A DNA stretch of 17,470 nt from Planctomycetota bacterium (GTDB lineage: Bacteria; Planctomycetota; J058; J103): NCBI GenBank assembly GCA_003694875.1, contig RFJN01000139.1, forward strand, positions 1-17,470, given 5' to 3'. The translations under genes were made by a program, and so were the position numbers. The notes under the pieces are model-generated. The model did no database searches. It had not been told where the DNA came from and saw nothing but the letters and a program-made list of their open reading frames with translations. The number at the start of each line of letters is the position of its first letter. Position 1 is the first letter of the stretch. Shown here one piece after another: positions 14,497 through 17,470 of this stretch.

Positions 14497-15995
14497 CGCC
14501 GCGTCCGGAGCCGCGCTTCGACGCGATCGTCGTCGGTGCCGGCTTCGGCGGGCTCGGCGCGGCGCTCGCGCTCGCCGAGGGCGGCGCGCGCGTCGCCCTG
14601 CTCGAGACGCTGCGCTATCCGGGTGGTTGCGCGAGCACGTTCACCCGCGACGGCTTTCGTTTCGAGGCGGGGGCGACCCTTTTCTCCGGGTTCTCCGAAG
14701 GGCAGCTGTTCCGTCGCTGGATCGACCGCTACGACCTCGACGTCGACCTCGACTGGCTGGATCCGATCGTCGAGCTGCGCGCGCCCGGGATCCGACTCGC
14801 GATCCCGCGGTCACGCCAGGAGCTGGTGCGACGGTTCGCCGCCCTGCCGGGGGCGCCCGGGATCCGTCGGCTCAGCCGCTTCTTTGCACGCCAGCGGCAG
14901 GCGGCGGAAGCGCTGTGGTCGGTCCTCGATGAGCCCGAGCTGCTGCCTCCGTTCCGGGCGGCCTCGTTGCTCCGCCATCTGGCAAGGACGCCACGGTACG
15001 CGCGGCTCCTGCCGTGGATCGGGCGGCCGCTCGCCCACCTGATCGAGCGGGGCGGGCTGGGCGGGTTTCGAGCGTTCCGGCTCTATGCGGACGCCCTCTG
15101 CCAGATCACGGTGCAGTGCGGGAGCGAAGAGGCCGAGGCGCCGGTCGCGCTCGCCGCCATGGACTACTACTTCCGCGGCACCGCGCATGTGCGCGGCGGG
15201 ATCGGACGGCTCGCGTGGGCGCTCGTCGAGGCGATCCGGAGACAGGGTGGCGTCGTCCGCCTCGCCGAACGTGCGCGTTCCGTCGTACGGGAGGCCGACG
15301 TCTGGCTCGTCCGGACCCGGGGCGGCGTCCTTCGCGCCCGCGCGGTGGTCCTGAACGTCCTGCCGCAGTCCCTACCGGGGCTTGTCGAACCCGACGGGGT
15401 GCTCGAGCGCGCGACGCTGGAGGAGCTCTCCGCCAAGGTCGAGCGGGGTTGGGGTGCTTGCATGCTGTACGCCGTGGTCCGACCTCCCTGCGCTGGGGCG
15501 CAAGTCGCCCGCCACTTCCAGGTGATCGCCGATCCGGAGCGTCCGCTCGCGGAGGGCAACCACGTCTTCTGCTCCATCAGCGGTCCCGGAGACGAGGGCC
15601 GTTGCCCGGCCGGGCTCCGTACGATGACGGTCTCGACGCACGTCGACCTTGGGCGGCTGCGCGCGCTGTCGGACGCAGAGCAGGCCTGCACCGTAACCGC
15701 GATCCAGGAGGCCATGCGGGCAACGCTCGCCGCCGAGCTCCCGGAATGGCGAGCCGACATCCGGTACGAGCGCACAGCGTCTCCTCGCACGTTCGCGCGG
15801 TTTACCGGACGCCACCTCGGCTACGTCGGCGGCGTGCCTCGACGCGCGGGGCTCTGGAACTACCAGCGGCTGAGCCCGCTCGAAGTCGCGCCGAAGCTCT
15901 TCTTGGTAGGCGACTCGGTGTTTCCCGGCCAGAGCACTCTTGCGACCGCCGTCGGTGGTCACCGGGTTGCGGCGAAGGCGTTGGCGGGGTTGTGA
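14493..15995 (+). CDS. CrtISO/CrtD-like FAD oxidoreductase, third CrtI-superfamily enzyme
   Basis: The product has 500 residues. The GTG at 14493 overlaps the glycosyltransferase stop (GTGA). FAD motif GAGFGG at residues 15-20, LLETLRYPGGCASTF, FRFEAGATLFSGF, central FRGTAHVRGGIGRLAWAL, and a C-terminus LFLVGDSVFPGQSTLATAVGGHRVA. The GDSVFPGQ ending is that of carotenoid isomerase or methoxyneurosporene desaturase relatives, and differs from the HPGxGxP endings of the two other family members here. Plausible roles are isomerisation or a late desaturation or hydroxylation step. Last gene of the carotenoid operon; the next gene is convergent. Confidence 0.85.
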   Translation: MTPRPEPRFDAIVVGAGFGGLGAALALAEGGARVALLETLRYPGGCASTFTRDGFRFEAGATLFSGFSEGQLFRRWIDRYDLDVDLDWLDPIVELRAPGIRLAIPRSRQELVRRFAALPGAPGIRRLSRFFARQRQAAEALWSVLDEPELLPPFRAASLLRHLARTPRYARLLPWIGRPLAHLIERGGLGGFRAFRLYADALCQITVQCGSEEAEAPVALAAMDYYFRGTAHVRGGIGRLAWALVEAIRRQGGVVRLAERARSVVREADVWLVRTRGGVLRARAVVLNVLPQSLPGLVEPDGVLERATLEELSAKVERGWGACMLYAVVRPPCAGAQVARHFQVIADPERPLAEGNHVFCSISGPGDEGRCPAGLRTMTVSTHVDLGRLRALSDAEQACTVTAIQEAMRATLAAELPEWRADIRYERTASPRTFARFTGRHLGYVGGVPRRAGLWNYQRLSPLEVAPKLFLVGDSVFPGQSTLATAVGGHRVAAKALAGL

Positions 15996-16022
15996 GCGTC
16001 GGACGTGCGGGAAGGCAGGGGT

Positions 16023-16079
16023 CCGGCTCGGGGCCTGTGGGTGGCGGAGAGAGAAGAATGGGGCGGAGCACCGAGCCGG
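16023..16079. repeat. Nine-base inverted repeat between convergent genes
   Basis: CCGGCTCGG (16023-16031) and CCGAGCCGG (16071-16079) are perfect reverse complements separated by 39 bases, inside the 94-base gap between the CrtISO-like gene and the convergent fasciclin gene. A long-looped hairpin could act on both transcripts, but there is no T run on either side and the loop is large for an intrinsic terminator. Confidence 0.35.
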
Positions 16080-16089
16080 CGAGGGGGAA

Positions 16090-16635
16090 TCAGCCCTTCG
16101 TGGGCGGGAGGATGACGCGGTTGATCACGTGGATGACGCCGTTCGAGGTCATGATGTCCGCCTGGACGACCGTCGCGTCGTTGATGCGCACAGATCCTTC
16201 TTGCGTCTCAATCCGGATGTCCGAACCCTCGACCGTCGTAGCGCGGTCGAGCTTGACCACGTCCTTCGCCAGCACTCTTCCGGGAACGACGTGGTACGTG
16301 AGGATCGCGACCAGCTTGTCCTTGTTCTCGGGGAAAAGAAGCGACTCCATCGTGCCCTCGGGCAGTGCCGCAAAGGCCTCGTCCGTCGGCGCGAAAACAG
16401 TGAACGGTCCTTCGCTCTTGAGCGTATCGACGAGTCCGGCCGCTTGGGCTGCCGCGAGAAGCGTCTTGAAGGCACCGGCCTTCTGGGCGGTGTCGACGAT
16501 GTCGAGCTTCGCGGGTTTGGCCGCCGCCGTCCGATCGTTGTTCGCGCTGCCGGAGCCACTGCACTGCGCGTTGGCCGGCGCCGGAGCGGGAAGTCCCAAA
16601 CCGAGGGCGATGGCGAACGAGTAAGCGAGCTTCAT
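16090..16635 (-). CDS. Secreted fasciclin (FAS1) domain protein
   Basis: The product has 181 residues. The ATG at 16635 has AGGAGG eight bases upstream. A signal peptide (about residues 1-23, ending PANA) is followed by a short polar Ser/Asn linker with one Cys. One FAS1 domain fills residues about 42-180, with the hallmark segments GPFTVFAPTDEAFAALP (H1 box) and ILTYHVVPGRVLAKDVVKL (H2 region with the YH motif), ending NGVIHVINRVILPP. FAS1 proteins are extracellular adhesion or matrix proteins; single-domain bacterial forms are often stress or biofilm related. Its promoter region carries the strongest copy of the 17-base motif. Confidence 0.93.
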   Translation of the reverse strand: MKLAYSFAIALGLGLPAPAPANAQCSGSGSANNDRTAAAKPAKLDIVDTAQKAGAFKTLLAAAQAAGLVDTLKSEGPFTVFAPTDEAFAALPEGTMESLLFPENKDKLVAILTYHVVPGRVLAKDVVKLDRATTVEGSDIRIETQEGSVRINDATVVQADIMTSNGVIHVINRVILPPTKG

Positions 16636-16697
16636 CTCTGTGTCCTCCTGGTGGGCGAGAAGCGCTCGAACCGTTCAACCGCGTTCTCGACAGTGCT

Positions 16698-16727
16698 TAT
16701 ATATTGACAGAATATATACAGATGTCA
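16698..16727 (-). promoter_or_regulatory. Fasciclin promoter with the second strong 17-base motif and an 8-base dyad
   Basis: On the plus strand TTGACAGAATATATACA (16704-16720) matches the motif at 7982 at 16 of 17 positions. On the minus strand TTGACA (16727-16722) and TATATA are 19 bases apart, a MerR-type long spacer; AATATA gives a 17-base spacing. TATATATT-GACAG-AATATATA (16698-16718) is a perfect 8-base inverted repeat with a 5-base centre. ACAG steps at 16707 and 16718 are 11 bases apart. Both a dyad-binding and a direct-repeat-binding regulator could use this site. Confidence 0.6.
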
Positions 16728-16773
16728 AGCACGGAACCGCCCTGTCTGTCGATACCCGTTGCCGTCAAGGTGG

Positions 16774-16802
16774 TTGTGGCCAATTTTTTCTGTATATATA
16801 AA
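16774..16802 (+). promoter_or_regulatory. Probable promoter of the divergent ADP-ribosylglycohydrolase pseudogene
   Basis: TTGTGG (16774-16779) and TATAAA (16797-16802) are 17 bases apart. The -10 region lies in TGTATATATAA (16791-16801), which on the opposite strand resembles the right half of the 17-base motif. GGGAGGAG follows at about 16809, but no ATG stands at a proper distance from it. Confidence 0.35.
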
Positions 16803-16838
16803 CGGGGCGGGAGGAGAGCAGCGGACACAAGAGCGGAT

Positions 16839-17470
16839 CGGCTGCGCGGGACGCTGTGGGGAATGTTCGTCGGTGACGCGCTCGCCGCACCGGTGCACGG
16901 GTACTACGACCGGAGCGCGCTCCGGCGTGACCACGGCTGCGTCAGGGACTATCAGAAGCCGCGGAACCCTTACCCCGACAGCATCCTCTGGCGGTCGCGC
17001 TACGAAGCGCGGAGTCCGCGCCGCGAGATCCTGCACGATCAGGCGCGGCGTGCACGATCACCAGCACCTGGCGCGAGGCGAGAACACGCTGAACCTGCAG
17101 CTCGCGGGTGAGCTCATCGCGTCCCTGCTCGACCGAGGATCCTGCGGCGCCGCCGACCACCTCGATCGACACGTGGCTTTCACGATCACACCCGGTCGTC
17201 ACCGGGATACGTACATCGAGGAGTGCCACCGCGGCTTCTTCACGAGGTACGCGGAGGGACGGCCGCCGACCCGCTGTGCGGTCGAGGACATCCCCACAGG
17301 AGGCCTGGCCGGATTCTGGCCGACCGTCGTCCGGTAGCACTCGGAGTCGGGCCGCGCCCGACGAATCGCCCTCGAGCGCCTCGCGCTGACGCATCGCTCG
17401 AGCGCGCTCGCGGGAGCGGCCGAGGTTCTCATCGATGGGGTGCTCGCCCTCCTCGATGGCGAGCCGACCC
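16839..17470 (+). pseudogene. ADP-ribosylglycohydrolase family gene, frameshifted, with a premature stop, running off the window
   Basis: The conserved N-terminal block RLRGTLWGMFVGDALAAPVH begins near 16839, before the first in-frame ATG (16863), so the original start is lost or non-standard. DYQKPRNPYPDSILWRSRYE and REILHDQA follow in one frame; from about 17041 the family sequence continues one base over as GVHDHQHLARGENTLNLQLA, FTITPGRHRDTYIEECHRGF and CAVEDIPTGGLAG. TGCACGATCA occurs twice (17032 and 17051, 19 bases apart) at the switch. A TAG at 17335-17337 then interrupts the frame, after which IALERLALTHRSSALAGAAE still reads as family sequence to the window end. Intact relatives cleave ADP-ribose linkages using metal ions; this copy should be inactive. 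Confidence 0.75.

Noticed and set aside
1..17470. CRISPR arrays, tRNA or rRNA genes, insertion sequences, attachment sites
   Set aside because: No regularly spaced repeats, cloverleaf-like sequences, transposase motifs or paired terminal repeats were seen on either strand.

Overview
The window is GC-rich DNA with third-position GC close to saturation in the real genes. It comes from a Gram-negative-type bacterium: there is an outer-membrane barrel-like protein, there are two lipoprotein-like proteins, and there are several Sec signal peptides. A PQQ-type propeller with the WPQWRGP start and a large carotenoid cluster fit high-GC Planctomycetota or Myxococcota-like lineages, but the sequence alone does not settle the phylum.

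Layout. (1) Positions 153-4907, plus strand: a tightly packed run of six genes encoding a secreted protein of unknown family, a small membrane protein, an outer-membrane barrel-like protein, a DUF2177 membrane protein, a PlsC-type acyltransferase and a DUF1295 membrane protein. (2) Positions 4995-5060: a scrap of a VOC/glyoxalase gene. (3) Positions 7968-5102, minus strand: a TPR lipoprotein, a Blc-type lipocalin and a decayed PQQ beta-propeller gene. (4) Positions 8054-8641, plus strand: an ICMT-type membrane methyltransferase that carries two compensating frame slips. (5) Positions 8840-15995, plus strand: a carotenoid operon with a CrtI/CrtN desaturase, an aldehyde dehydrogenase with most of its middle deleted in frame, a CrtP/CrtNb-like oxidase, an acyltransferase, a GT2 glycosyltransferase and a CrtISO-like oxidoreductase. 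From the second gene on, every junction overlaps as ATGA or GTGA. (6) Position 16090 onward: a minus-strand fasciclin-domain protein and a divergent, broken ADP-ribosylglycohydrolase gene running off the end.

How it fits together. DUF2177, DUF1295, lipocalin and carotenoid genes are, from general knowledge, recurrent partners in light-induced or singlet-oxygen-induced regulons (LitR/CarH or ChrR type). A nearly identical 17-base AT-rich motif (TTGACAGAATATMTACA) occurs upstream of the TPR-lipocalin unit and of the fasciclin gene. Weaker versions lie at the promoters of the first operon and of the carotenoid operon, and the ACA steps are 11 bases apart in several of them. I infer that the scattered units form one co-regulated photoprotection and envelope-remodelling regulon. 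No regulator, photolyase or carotenoid synthase gene is present in the window.

The other theme is gene damage. Five loci carry indels, stops or deletions, while the core carotenoid enzymes are intact. Some lesions sit in G runs and may be sequencing errors; others look like real decay.
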